A stretch of DNA of 64,000 nucleotides, taken from NCBI RefSeq assembly GCF_000019525.1, contig NC_010506.1, forward strand, positions 1,798,001 through 1,862,000, given 5' to 3'. Of this stretch, positions 9,295 through 18,499 are shown one piece after another. The notes beneath the pieces were generated by a model, which was not told where the DNA came from, did not search any database, and was given only the letters and a program-made list of their open reading frames with translations. Position 1 is the stretch's first letter. Every line of letters starts with the position of its first letter. This stretch comes from Shewanella woodyi ATCC 51908 (GTDB lineage Bacteria > Pseudomonadota > Gammaproteobacteria > Enterobacterales > Shewanellaceae). Made by a program: the position numbers and the translations under genes.

Positions 9295-10530
9295 ATGTTA
9301 TTCAAGTTGGCGTGGCGTAATCTCTGGCGACAGAAAAGGCGCACTTTGTTAACCGCTTTAGCTCTCTCTCTGGCTTTGTTCCTGTCACTATTTATGCGCA
9401 GTATGCAGGAGGGAAGTTATGAGAATAACATTGATAATAGTGCCCGCTTTTCAACGGGTTTGCTGCAGCTGCAAAATCCTGAGTTTAGTGAGAGCCAAAG
9501 CATTGAAGACCTGCTGTCAGCGGCAACTGATTTTATTGCCCCTGTTACCGCTCCTCCGCTCAGCCCCCATATCACACACTATCTGCCAAGAATTGAATCC
9601 TTTGCGCTGGCATCTGCCAGTGAGCGTGCTAAGGGGGTGATGGTATTTGGTGTAGAGCCTGAACGTGAAGACAGTTACTCAGGTATTGCCGATAAATTGA
9701 TTGCTGGTGAGTTTATCGACGCCGATGATAAGCAGGTACTGGTGGGTGAAGGACTGGCACAGTTTTTATCAATTAAGGTCGGTGATGAGTTAGTGCTCTA
9801 TGGCCAAGGGTATCGTGGTCAGACTGCTGCAGGTTTATATAAGGTAAAAGGCATTATCCACTTTCCACTGGCCGCCATGGATAATCAATTGGTTTATATG
9901 CCGATTAAGCTTGCTCAAACTCTCTATTCAACCGGAGAACAGGTTACCTCTTGGGTGCTTCACACCGACTCGCTTGACGCGGTGGCTGAGATTAAATCTG
10001 AGCTTGTTAAGGTCTTTGGTAGCAAGGTGAATGTACGGGATTGGCAACAACTCTCCCCTGAGATGGCGCAGCAAATTGCCATGGATAAAGCTGGCGGTGT
10101 TTTTATGATGTATCTGCTCTATGGCGTGGTGGGTTTTGGTCTGTTTGCTACGATTCTAATGATGACGTTAGAGCGGCAACGAGAGTTTGGCGTCATGCTC
10201 GCCACTGGGCTGTTACGACGCAAGTTATTGGGGTTAATCGCCATTGAGTCTGGATTTATCGCTTTGATTGGTGTCTTGATAGGCTTAATTATCACCCTGC
10301 CTGTGGTTACCTATTTTCATTACCATCCCATTCAACTGACTGGTGAGACCGCGCAGTTGATGCTGGAGATGGGCTGGGAGCCCATTATCCCTATGATGTT
10401 GTCTTTTAGTTTGATATTAGATCAAGTCAAAATCGTGTTGGGTCTGATGTTTATCTGCCTGCTCTATCCTCTGTGGCGTGCTTACCGTATCGATCTGGTG
10501 TCAGCATTAAAAGGAGATAGCTATGGGTAA
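9295..10530 (+). CDS. ABC transporter permease, FtsX/LolCE-type (first of two)
   Basis: 411 residues with the MacB/FtsX architecture: one N-terminal TM helix (residues about 16-36, after LAWRNLWRQKRRT), a periplasmic domain of about 220 residues, and three C-terminal TM helices (about 268-290, 313-335, 375-400). The end overlaps the next permease by eight bases. Together with the adjacent permease and the ATPase at 11899 it would form a type VII (mechanotransmission) ABC complex that pulls on periplasmic substrate rather than transporting it through the inner membrane. Substrate unknown. Confidence 0.9.
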   Translation: MLFKLAWRNLWRQKRRTLLTALALSLALFLSLFMRSMQEGSYENNIDNSARFSTGLLQLQNPEFSESQSIEDLLSAATDFIAPVTAPPLSPHITHYLPRIESFALASASERAKGVMVFGVEPEREDSYSGIADKLIAGEFIDADDKQVLVGEGLAQFLSIKVGDELVLYGQGYRGQTAAGLYKVKGIIHFPLAAMDNQLVYMPIKLAQTLYSTGEQVTSWVLHTDSLDAVAEIKSELVKVFGSKVNVRDWQQLSPEMAQQIAMDKAGGVFMMYLLYGVVGFGLFATILMMTLERQREFGVMLATGLLRRKLLGLIAIESGFIALIGVLIGLIITLPVVTYFHYHPIQLTGETAQLMLEMGWEPIIPMMLSFSLILDQVKIVLGLMFICLLYPLWRAYRIDLVSALKGDSYG

Positions 10531-11809
10531 TAACAGCCAAGTTGTCAGAAAAAAGGCGATGACAGCTCAGATAGTTAAGCTGGCTTGGCGTAATTTGTGG
10601 CGCAATAAAATCCGCACAGGGATCATGCTTGCTTCTATGGTATTTGGTTTGATGGGTGTAGTCACCATGATGGGGTTCCTGTCAGGTATGTACGTCAGCA
10701 TGATAGACAATGCCATTGCTTGGCAAACCAGTGATGTTCAGGTGCAAAACAGACGCTACCTTGAGGACCCTGATATCAATGAGGTGATTGTTAATCCCGC
10801 AGCACTCTACTCAGAACTTGAGCGTTTGCCGCAAGTGAGTGCTTATTCAGCGCGAGTAGTGGCCGATGGTATGGTGGCCTCAGCTAGAGCGAATCGGGGC
10901 ATACGGATAAATGGCGTCAATGTTACTGATGAGGCTGCAGTCACTCCTATCGCAGCCCATATTGAGCAGGGGACTTGGTTACCAGAAACTGGACGCTATC
11001 CAGTTGTGGTCTCTCAAAAGACCGCGGAGCGCCTGCGATTATCTTTAGGCTCTAAAGTGGTGCTGACCTTCAGTGATGTAAACAAGGATGTGACTGGCGC
11101 AGCGTTTCGGGTCAGAGGGATCTATCGCTCTCCATCAAGTAGCTTTGACGATGCGAACCTTTATGTAAGGCAACAGGAGTTAAGTCAACTTGCTGGCGTC
11201 GAAGGGGTGCATGAAATCGCAGTCTTACTCGACGATAGCCAAGGTGGTGATAGCTTTGATAACCAAGGTGCAAAGTTGGTGGCACAGGCGCTGCGCAAGG
11301 TGAGCTCAACACAAAATCAGATCCGAGATTGGCAACAAATTCAGCCTATGCTCGCGACCATCATTTCACAAATGGGAGTGAGTAATGGCGTTATCTTACT
11401 TATCTTCGTGACTGCCATGGGCTTTGGCATCATCAATGTCATGCTGATGTCAGTGTTTGAGCGTACCCGTGAGTTCGGTGTTTTGATGGCGGTAGGCATG
11501 GTTAAGAGTAAGGTATTTCTTCTTATCTTACTCGAATCTTGCTTACTCGGAGTGACAGGAGCAGGTCTTGGATTACTTGGCAGTTTTGCTGTTATAGCCC
11601 TGTTAAGTCAGACAGGCATCCCCCTTGGCAGTATGTCTGAGGGATTAGGGGCTTTTGGCGTCGATACCACGCTTTATCCTGTGTTGAAAATAGGTGAATA
11701 TTTAGGGGTATTTTTAACTGTGGTGGTGGCCAGTATGCTTGCCTCTTTGTACCCCGCTAGGCAAATTTTAAAGCTGCGGCCAGTGGATGCTATGTCTCAT
11801 AAGCACTAG
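10523..11809 (+). CDS. ABC transporter permease, FtsX/LolCE-type (second of two)
   Basis: 428 residues, paralogous to the preceding permease: the same WRNLWRNKIRTG lead-in, one N-terminal TM helix, a large periplasmic domain and three TM helices at the C-terminus, ending LYPARQILKLRPVDAMSHKH. ATG 10523 lies inside the last codons of the upstream permease. An internal ATG at 10559 (MTAQIVKLAW) would remove an unusual polar extension and may be the true start. A heterodimeric permease pair like LolC/LolE is likely. Confidence 0.9.
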   Translation: MGNNSQVVRKKAMTAQIVKLAWRNLWRNKIRTGIMLASMVFGLMGVVTMMGFLSGMYVSMIDNAIAWQTSDVQVQNRRYLEDPDINEVIVNPAALYSELERLPQVSAYSARVVADGMVASARANRGIRINGVNVTDEAAVTPIAAHIEQGTWLPETGRYPVVVSQKTAERLRLSLGSKVVLTFSDVNKDVTGAAFRVRGIYRSPSSSFDDANLYVRQQELSQLAGVEGVHEIAVLLDDSQGGDSFDNQGAKLVAQALRKVSSTQNQIRDWQQIQPMLATIISQMGVSNGVILLIFVTAMGFGIINVMLMSVFERTREFGVLMAVGMVKSKVFLLILLESCLLGVTGAGLGLLGSFAVIALLSQTGIPLGSMSEGLGAFGVDTTLYPVLKIGEYLGVFLTVVVASMLASLYPARQILKLRPVDAMSHKH

Positions 11810-11898
11810 CTTCATAAACACTAGTCTCATAAGCACTAGCCGTATAAGCATTAGCGACACCTATTTTAAATTTGGATAATCAGCAGAGAAGCTAATTG

Positions 11899-12582
11899 AT
11901 GAGTATTGAAATAAGTCAGTTAAGTAAAACCTATAACCCAGAGAGTGACTTTCCTGTGCATGCGGTTCAGTCGCTTGATCTTACTATCGAGCAGGGAGAG
12001 TTCGTTGCTGTGATGGGGCCATCTGGCTCAGGGAAAACTACCTTGCTAAATATGATAGGTGGTATCGACACCCCCACATCAGGCTGTGTGCTTATTGACA
12101 GTGAGAATATTTGCGAGCTGGATGACAAGGCGCTGATCGCTTTTAGACGGGATCACGTGGGCTTTATCTTTCAGGACTACAGCTTGCTGCCTGTGTTAAC
12201 AGCACTGGAAAATGTTGAGTTTGTGATGCAGCTGCAGGGACTTAGCGAGAAGGAGTGTCGAGCGCGAGCTAGTGAGTTATTAACTATGGTGGGACTGGGT
12301 GAGCAGATGCACAAGGTGCCCTCTAAACTCTCTGGTGGTCAACAGCAAAGAGTGGCTGTTGCCAGAGCCCTTGCTCCGCGTCCACGCTTTGTGATGGCTG
12401 ATGAGCCGACAGCAAATCTGGATGCAAAAAGTACGTCTGAACTGCTAGATATCATGCAGAGTCTTAACGAGAAGGAGGGCACGACCTTTATCTTCTCAAC
12501 CCATGATCAAAGGGTGATAAAGCGAGCCAAAAGGGTGATTGTATTTGAAGATGGTAAGTTGACTGAGGATAAACAGCAGTGA
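11899..12582 (+). CDS. ABC transporter ATP-binding protein, LolD/MacB family
   Basis: About 227 residues with every nucleotide-binding motif: Walker A GPSGSGKTT (about 40-48), Q-loop FIFQDYSLLP, signature LSGGQQQRVAVARAL, Walker B RFVMADEPTANLD and H-loop FSTHD. The ATG at 11899 is preferred over the TTG one codon upstream. The stop overlaps the GTG of the barrel gene by four bases (GTGA), so energiser and outer-membrane protein are translationally coupled. It powers the two FtsX-type permeases upstream. Confidence 0.93.
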   Translation: MSIEISQLSKTYNPESDFPVHAVQSLDLTIEQGEFVAVMGPSGSGKTTLLNMIGGIDTPTSGCVLIDSENICELDDKALIAFRRDHVGFIFQDYSLLPVLTALENVEFVMQLQGLSEKECRARASELLTMVGLGEQMHKVPSKLSGGQQQRVAVARALAPRPRFVMADEPTANLDAKSTSELLDIMQSLNEKEGTTFIFSTHDQRVIKRAKRVIVFEDGKLTEDKQQ

Positions 12583-13856
12583 AGCGAGCCAGTAGGCTGT
12601 TGACTGCTTTACCTTGGTTGCTCTTAGCGCTTATATCTTGGCAGCCTAGCTTGTTAGCGGCACCTATCCCTGGACTTGAGCCCACTAAGTCGTGGGATCT
12701 TGACGGGTACATTAAGTATATGGGGGCGCTAACCTCTCCTGACTCGGTCTCTAACAGCCTTGATCATCTTCTGCACCAAAGGTTTAATTTTGAGTATCGA
12801 TTTGATCGCAAGTTGAGCGTTAACGTGTCGATGCGTAACCGAGTATTCTATGGCGACAGGGCCGATATACCCGGTTATGGGGATGCGATTGGCGAGGATT
12901 CTGGTTACTGGGATCTAACATCCACTTGGCTCGATAGCGGTGGTTTGGTGGGAAATACACAGTTTGACCGAGCTTATCTTGATTGGAAACCCAACGAGTT
13001 TGACGGGGGAAACTGGCAAGTTCGTGCAGGGCGTTTTAGGGTTAACTGGGCCATGAGTACCCTTTGGAACCCTAATGATATCTTTAATGCCTACTCTATT
13101 TATGACATCGATTATGAAGAGCGTAGCGGTGTCGATGCTCTATTAGTAAGTCGCAAGCTTGGATTTGCCAGTGCTTTGGACTTTGTCTATAACCCCAATT
13201 CAGAGAGTGAACTGAGCAGTTACGCTATGCGTTATCTCTCCAACTACCAGGGCTGGGATCTGCAAGGACTGATTGGTAAATCAGGTTTTGATCATGTGAT
13301 AGGTGCAGGCTTTGCTGGTGAGCTGTTTGGCGCTGGTTTTAGGGGCGAGTTTAGTTATTTCGATCCTCAATATGAGCGTTGGCCTATCGAAAAAACGGCC
13401 ATGGATGTTGGACAAGTTGGCTCTCCTGTTTCGATGAACATGTTAGCCCCGCAAGCATTAAGTTCTACCAGCGTCTCCACACTTGAGATGGATTATAGCT
13501 TTAGTAGCGCAAGAAACTGGATGGTGCGTGGCTCAATGTTGCATATCTCTAATCCTACAGAGTCAGATAGTGCACTGCTGTATCTGAACCTGCCTTTGAC
13601 GGCGAGAACCTTAAGCTTTAGCCAATGGACCAGTTATCTGGATGTGAGCTTTGATATCTCAGCATTAAATAGAGTCACTTTCAGCAGTAGTTACTATGAC
13701 GATGGCTCCTACTTTGTTGGTGCAAGCACGAATCATTCATTGGCGAACAACTGGAGTCTTTTGCTGGTGTTGCAGCGATTCGATGGCAGCAGCAGTAGTT
13801 TATTTGGCCAGACCCCATCAAGTTTAGGCTCTGTGCAGCTTAAATGGAGCTTTTAA
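12579..13856 (+). CDS. Outer-membrane beta-barrel protein of the LolA-like/ABC operon
   Basis: 425 residues from a GTG start overlapping the ATPase stop. The signal peptide ends near SLLAAPIPG. The rest is alternating amphipathic strands rich in W, Y, D and G (RFNFEYRFDRKLSVNVSMRNRVFYGDR, WQVRAGRFRVNW) and the protein ends in VQLKWSF, a terminal Phe typical of BAM-folded barrels. It resembles DUF1302/alginate-export-like barrels in style. Being last in an operon with a periplasmic lipid-carrier-like protein and a mechanotransmission ABC complex, it probably gives that system its outer-membrane exit or acceptor. Confidence 0.8.
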   Translation: MKRASRLLTALPWLLLALISWQPSLLAAPIPGLEPTKSWDLDGYIKYMGALTSPDSVSNSLDHLLHQRFNFEYRFDRKLSVNVSMRNRVFYGDRADIPGYGDAIGEDSGYWDLTSTWLDSGGLVGNTQFDRAYLDWKPNEFDGGNWQVRAGRFRVNWAMSTLWNPNDIFNAYSIYDIDYEERSGVDALLVSRKLGFASALDFVYNPNSESELSSYAMRYLSNYQGWDLQGLIGKSGFDHVIGAGFAGELFGAGFRGEFSYFDPQYERWPIEKTAMDVGQVGSPVSMNMLAPQALSSTSVSTLEMDYSFSSARNWMVRGSMLHISNPTESDSALLYLNLPLTARTLSFSQWTSYLDVSFDISALNRVTFSSSYYDDGSYFVGASTNHSLANNWSLLLVLQRFDGSSSSLFGQTPSSLGSVQLKWSF

Positions 13857-13977
13857 GTTTTTAGCTACTCATTAGAGTCTGCTTGAGTCACTTTAGTTGC
13901 ACTCACCTCTGTTGGTGTTTATCCTGCTGGCTAATACCAATTCAAATAACAAAAATGATAATCAAAGGGTTCAGAAT

Positions 13978-14940
13978 ATGAGTCAGTCAGATGTTTATTC
14001 CATCGGTAAAATAGGTCAAAAATGGGGGGCTGAAGAGCGACTAGCGTGGCGCAACTTACAGAGCGTTAAACGCTCTTACCAAGATGATGTAGTGAGTAAT
14101 ATTTTGCCACTTAAGGCCCATTTTGAGGTCGAGCAGTATGGTGCACTCTCCTATGATGTTGAGAAATATCCTCTGTTTGTGGTTAAAAGCCGTGATTGGG
14201 ATAGCAATAAACCTACGGTACTGGTTTCTGGCGGTGTACATGGCTATGAGACCAGTGGGGTTCATGGTGCGCTGCGTTTCTTAGAGACTAAAGCGCTAGG
14301 TTACAGTGACAAGTTTAATCTAGTCGTTGCGCCATGTGTCAGCCCTTGGGGTTATGAGACTATTAACCGCTGGAACCCCAATGCAGTGGATCCTAATCGC
14401 TCATTCTATACAGATTCGCCTGCTGAAGAGTCTGCTGGTTTGATGGCCATGGTCGCATCACTGGGCCAGAGCTTGGATAAGAGCTTGGATGAGAGTTCAG
14501 CTCAGCGCTTGATGGCACATATCGATCTCCATGAGACTACAGATACCGATAACTCAGAATTCAGACCAGCCTTAGCGGCCAGAGATGCTGTCGTCCATGA
14601 TAACTGGAACATTCCCGATGGTTTCTATCTGGTGGGTGACAGTGAAAACCCAGTTGATGAGTTTCAAACAGCAATCATCAAAGCGGTTGAGAAGGTGACC
14701 CATATTGCGCCGCCAGATGAGGATGGCAAATTAATTGGTGTGCCATTTTCACAAAAAGGGGTGATCAACTACGCAACTAAGGCGCTGAGTCTCTGTACTG
14801 GTTTTAGTGATGCCCGCTACAACACGACTACTGAGGTGTATCCGGATAGTCCACATTCTAATGACGAGAACTGTATTCTTGCTCAAGTGGAAGCGATCAC
14901 CAGCGGTCTGGATTTTATTATTCAGGACAGAGGGCTTTAG
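13978..14940 (+). CDS. M14-family zinc carboxypeptidase / aspartoacylase-like protein
   Basis: About 320 residues from ATG 13978 (preceded by AAAGGG); an upstream in-frame ATG at 13897 gives an unlikely leader. No signal peptide from the chosen start. Zinc ligands look like GGVHGYET (H and E of the HxxE motif) and a later HIDLHETTDTD; NPNAVDPNRSF carries the family's substrate-binding Asn-Arg pair. This is the fold of succinylglutamate desuccinylase and metallocarboxypeptidases. The exact substrate is unknown. It ends 12 bases before a bidirectional terminator shared with the receptor on the other strand. Confidence 0.85.
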   Translation: MSQSDVYSIGKIGQKWGAEERLAWRNLQSVKRSYQDDVVSNILPLKAHFEVEQYGALSYDVEKYPLFVVKSRDWDSNKPTVLVSGGVHGYETSGVHGALRFLETKALGYSDKFNLVVAPCVSPWGYETINRWNPNAVDPNRSFYTDSPAEESAGLMAMVASLGQSLDKSLDESSAQRLMAHIDLHETTDTDNSEFRPALAARDAVVHDNWNIPDGFYLVGDSENPVDEFQTAIIKAVEKVTHIAPPDEDGKLIGVPFSQKGVINYATKALSLCTGFSDARYNTTTEVYPDSPHSNDENCILAQVEAITSGLDFIIQDRGL

Positions 14941-14951
14941 GCTTTCTTTAT

Positions 14952-14980
14952 AAAAAACGCAGCGTAAAGCTGCGTTTTTT
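14952..14980. terminator. Bidirectional rho-independent terminator
   Basis: A near-perfect hairpin AAAAAACGCAGC / GCTGCGTTTTTT with a five-base loop, between the convergent M14 peptidase and TonB receptor genes. T-tracts are present in both directions. Confidence 0.95.
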
Positions 14981-14994
14981 TATTTTATAGCAGA

Positions 14995-17256
14995 TTAGAA
15001 TGCATAACTCAGACTTAAATCAATGGATCTAGGCAGGATGTAGCGTCCGTTTGACGAGATAGAGCTTCTAGGATCACCCTCTGTTAACCCCTCTTCATCG
15101 GTTAAGTTGCTAACGGCTAACTGCACTTGAACTTCGTCAGTGAAGTTAAAAAGTACTCCTAGGTCAACTTTTTCATAACCATCCAAAGTTACTGTGTTTT
15201 CATTGTTTGCATAACGTTCACCAACGGCAGATATCGTGCCGTATAGGGTTGCGTACATCCCGTTGTCTAACTCTATGTCATAACTTGGAGTGACGCGAAC
15301 CTGCCAACCTGGTTGTCTCTGGGCTTCGTTACCTTCGTTGGTCGGGCTTTCTGTGATTTCAGTTTCCTGAATGGTCGAGTTCAAATTGACTGAGAAACTG
15401 TTATCATTGAAGTAGTTAAAGTCGATCTCTATGCCGTAGGCTTCATTGGTGAGAATCTCACCCGGGGCGCCGGGTTGGCGAACAAAGGTATCGCCTTTCA
15501 CTTCATTCATAAATAGGGTGGCGAAGAGCTCGAAGTCGTCATCTACTAATTTATAACCTAGCTCATATTGGCTGACCTCTTTGATCAGATCTTCACCACT
15601 TTCATAAGCGCCAAAATTATCTCTGAAGTCGTCAAAATAGGGCATCTTACTACCATCGTTGATGCGAGCAAATACGCCCATCTGATCGGCAAACATCCAG
15701 TTTGCTCCCACGGTCCAAGCTGTGCTGGATTCATCATAGGAGACGGCTTTAGTGATTTTACCATCTAAGCCTTCATCAACTGTGTACTCTATCTGATGAT
15801 TCTCCCCTCTAAGGCCTGCATCTATGGTTAAATCGTCAGAGATTTCGTAGGAGATAGCGGTATAAAGCGCTTGGGTGGTACCTTCACCTATGCTGTTGAT
15901 ATCATAGTTCCAGCCGCAACTGTCCTGATTATCATTACAGTCGATACCTGTTAGCATCTCACCGCCAGATTCAACCACGTGGTAAGCTTGATTACCCAGT
16001 GCCCACCAGTCCTTCGCCTTGAAGGTTGAGTTGTAATAGCCTGCTGTGACTGAAACATCTTCAAAGGTTTTGGTTAAGATAAAGTCATTGGTAAAGGACT
16101 CAATCTGCTTCTTAACAACCCAGCGGCCAATCTGTTGCACCATAGTGGAGCCCGCATATTCCGTGCCTGTGACTGCACCAGTCGCAGTACTGCCGCTGTC
16201 AGCGACGTTAGATAGTTGTGTTGGGTCTCCATTAGGAACTAAACCATAGGTATCGGCATCCCCTTTGGTATAGATAAATCGGTCGACGAGATCCCAGCCG
16301 TTATCAAAACTTAGATCTATGCTTCCGCCTGTGACAGATCCGTTCCAGCCTCTACCATCGCCAAAGTCAAAGGCTTCACTTGTACTGTTAGGTCCGTATT
16401 GAACAGTGGCTTGGCGGTTATTGGTTCCTATCTGAACATATTCATTATCAACAGTGTCGACATTCAGCGGTGCAGGTAGGTACCAGACACCATGATCATC
16501 TGTGATTCGGGTATAGAGGTTTATCTTACCGTTATCGAGTTCTTTGGTTAGATTGATAGTAAATTGCTGACCCTCTTCAGCATCGAAACCAGCATCCCGA
16601 ACACCTGGTGAGCTTTTAAAATATCCGCCTACCATGAAGTAAAGATCTTCAGCAAGACTTCCACTTAACACACCGTCGATCCGCTGCAGTCCGTAGTCTG
16701 AAGTGGAGTATTTGATTAAGCCTTCGGTATCATCACTTCCCTCCTTTAGCAGAAAGTTAGTGGTGAGACCGGGCTGGCCATTGGAGATAACGGGGTTAGG
16801 CCCCCCTCTAAGGGCTTCCATAAACTCCACGGTTTCATCGAGGCGAAATAGGGTTGAGTTTTCAAGAAACGAGAGTGTTGAAGGGGGAAAAATAGGTGCA
16901 CCTTGGAGTTGGACCGTAAGAAAAGGAGCATCACCGCCACCAGGGAAACCTCGGACAAAAACATTAGCCCCAGATACTCCACCTGAGCTTTCTGCCCATA
17001 CACCTGGTACCGCTTTAAAAAGGTCAGCGGTGCTTTTTGGGGACATCTTTTGAATATCTTCATCGGTGAAAGAGCTGATAGCAAAACTGGCTTCATCTTT
17101 TCTAATGGCTTTACCACTGAATGACCCAGTTACAACAATTTGTTCTATGTTCCCCTGAGCCTCAGTTTCGCTGTTATCGGCAGCAACACTGGTGTGAGCA
17201 TAGCTACTAAGGCTAGCTAATATGGCAAGGTAAGTTAGCTTAAGTTGGAACTTCAT
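14995..17256 (-). CDS. TonB-dependent receptor of the disaccharide regulon
   Basis: 753 residues, signal peptide ending around SYAHTSVAA, TonB-box-like NIEQIVVTGSFSG, a plug (STADLFKAVPGVWAESSGG, VFVRGFPGGGDAP, EALRGGPNPVISNGQPG) and a 22-strand-type barrel ending IDLSLSYAF with the terminal Phe. It is divergent from a LacI regulator and shares two palindromic operators with it (17376-17414). The nearby phosphorylase and phosphoglucomutase make an alpha-linked disaccharide or short malto-oligosaccharide the likely cargo. That is an inference from context. Confidence 0.9.
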   Translation of the reverse strand: MKFQLKLTYLAILASLSSYAHTSVAADNSETEAQGNIEQIVVTGSFSGKAIRKDEASFAISSFTDEDIQKMSPKSTADLFKAVPGVWAESSGGVSGANVFVRGFPGGGDAPFLTVQLQGAPIFPPSTLSFLENSTLFRLDETVEFMEALRGGPNPVISNGQPGLTTNFLLKEGSDDTEGLIKYSTSDYGLQRIDGVLSGSLAEDLYFMVGGYFKSSPGVRDAGFDAEEGQQFTINLTKELDNGKINLYTRITDDHGVWYLPAPLNVDTVDNEYVQIGTNNRQATVQYGPNSTSEAFDFGDGRGWNGSVTGGSIDLSFDNGWDLVDRFIYTKGDADTYGLVPNGDPTQLSNVADSGSTATGAVTGTEYAGSTMVQQIGRWVVKKQIESFTNDFILTKTFEDVSVTAGYYNSTFKAKDWWALGNQAYHVVESGGEMLTGIDCNDNQDSCGWNYDINSIGEGTTQALYTAISYEISDDLTIDAGLRGENHQIEYTVDEGLDGKITKAVSYDESSTAWTVGANWMFADQMGVFARINDGSKMPYFDDFRDNFGAYESGEDLIKEVSQYELGYKLVDDDFELFATLFMNEVKGDTFVRQPGAPGEILTNEAYGIEIDFNYFNDNSFSVNLNSTIQETEITESPTNEGNEAQRQPGWQVRVTPSYDIELDNGMYATLYGTISAVGERYANNENTVTLDGYEKVDLGVLFNFTDEVQVQLAVSNLTDEEGLTEGDPRSSISSNGRYILPRSIDLSLSYAF

Positions 17257-17375
17257 CTAAGGTCTCCTTTAGCGCCAACATACATCACATTACTATTGGC
17301 TTATTTAGTTATAGTTGTTAATTCTGGGTTGTTCTTGTTAATCATCTGGTTTCTTTTCAACCAATATAGACAGGC

Positions 17376-17391
17376 TTGCAAACGATTGCAA
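17376..17391. promoter_or_regulatory. LacI-family operator O1
   Basis: TTGCAAACGATTGCAA is an imperfect palindrome with the central CG typical of LacI/GalR operators. It recurs inverted eight bases away and again at 21565. Confidence 0.85.
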
Positions 17392-17398
17392 TTACTTT

Positions 17399-17414
17399 TT
17401 GCAATCGTTTGCAT
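17399..17414. promoter_or_regulatory. LacI-family operator O2
   Basis: TTGCAATCGTTTGCAT is the reverse complement of the O1 sequence except at the last base. Centre-to-centre spacing from O1 is 23 bases, about two helical turns, which suits cooperative binding. The pair sits 66 bases upstream of the lacI-family start and about 120 upstream of the receptor start. Confidence 0.85.
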
Positions 17415-17479
17415 TTGGTGTGGATAGGTAAGGCTGACTATCGTTTTAAAACGTGGTGAGTTATGTAATAATTCTGGGC

Positions 17480-18499
17480 ATGAATAAAAAAAGAGTAATG
17501 ACTTTAGCCGATATCGCTCTTCTGGCTAATGTATCAAAATCAACAGCATCTAGAGCCCTGAGAAATAATCCGTTAATAAATAAAAACACCCGTGAGTTAG
17601 TGCAGGAGATTGCGCTAAAACATAACTTTAAGGTGAATGCGACGGCGAGTAATCTTCGGACTCAAAAAACCAACACCATTGCTGTTGTTGTCATGTTTGA
17701 TCAAAAGTCTGGTCAGGCAATTTCAGATCCATTTCTGATGGAAATTTTGGGAACAATAGCGGATGAGCTAACCCATTTTGGTTATGACATGTTGCTAACC
17801 ACGACCAAGACTGCCACCCATGATTGGTATAGTTACTATTATGAGTCTAAGCGTGCGGATGGTTTGATTATTATTGGTCAAGGCGAACATGATCAACGCA
17901 TCGAAGCATTAATTTCGACGGATCTGCCATTTATCGTATGGGGCACCGAGATACATGAGAAAAACTATACAACCGTAGGCAGTGACAATCGAAAAGGTGG
18001 CTACCTCGCCGTCTCCCATCTGATTGAGCAAGGTTGTCAGCGAATTGCTTTTTTAGGTGACATTAATCATACGGAAGTTGAGCAGCGTTGGTTAGGCTAT
18101 CAAGATGCGGTTGCAGAAGCGGGCTTAGTTGTCGAAGATAAGCTACAGATCAAAACTGACTTTACCTCGGTCGATGGTTATCAGAGTTTACGCGATCATT
18201 GCTTAAATGATGACGTCCCAATCGATGGCGTGTTTGCGGTCAGTGATGCAATCGCATTGGGGGCGACTAAGTATTTGTTTGAACAAAATATCACTATTCC
18301 TAAACAAGTTGCAGTGATCGGCTTCGATGATATATCTATGTCAGAATACTGCTCGCCGTCTCTATCGACTATTAGACAAAACACGGCGGCAGGGGGAAGG
18401 TTATTGGTCAAGCTTATGTTGGATAAACTTAACCATCTACCTGTGGACTCTCAACTTTTGAATGTTGAGATGATTCAAAGGCAGTCAAGCAGTCGCTAA
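17480..18499 (+). CDS. LacI/GalR-family transcriptional regulator of the disaccharide regulon
   Basis: About 339 residues from ATG 17480; the upstream GTG at 17453 would add a nonsense leader. The N-terminal HTH reads MTLADIALLANVSKSTASRALRNN, the classic LacI headpiece, followed by the hinge helix and a periplasmic-binding-protein-like core (IGFDDISMSEYCSPSLSTIRQN at the C-terminal end). It almost certainly binds the TTGCAAACGATTGCAA operators next to it and in front of the phosphorylase. Its last 71 bases are antisense to the end of the phosphoglucomutase gene. Confidence 0.93.
   Translation: MNKKRVMTLADIALLANVSKSTASRALRNNPLINKNTRELVQEIALKHNFKVNATASNLRTQKTNTIAVVVMFDQKSGQAISDPFLMEILGTIADELTHFGYDMLLTTTKTATHDWYSYYYESKRADGLIIIGQGEHDQRIEALISTDLPFIVWGTEIHEKNYTTVGSDNRKGGYLAVSHLIEQGCQRIAFLGDINHTEVEQRWLGYQDAVAEAGLVVEDKLQIKTDFTSVDGYQSLRDHCLNDDVPIDGVFAVSDAIALGATKYLFEQNITIPKQVAVIGFDDISMSEYCSPSLSTIRQNTAAGGRLLVKLMLDKLNHLPVDSQLLNVEMIQRQSSSR

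Noticed and set aside
13932..13945. TAATACCAATTC, like a MITE left tip, before the M14 peptidase gene
   Set aside because: No matching right end or internal similarity within several hundred bases; chance is enough to explain it.
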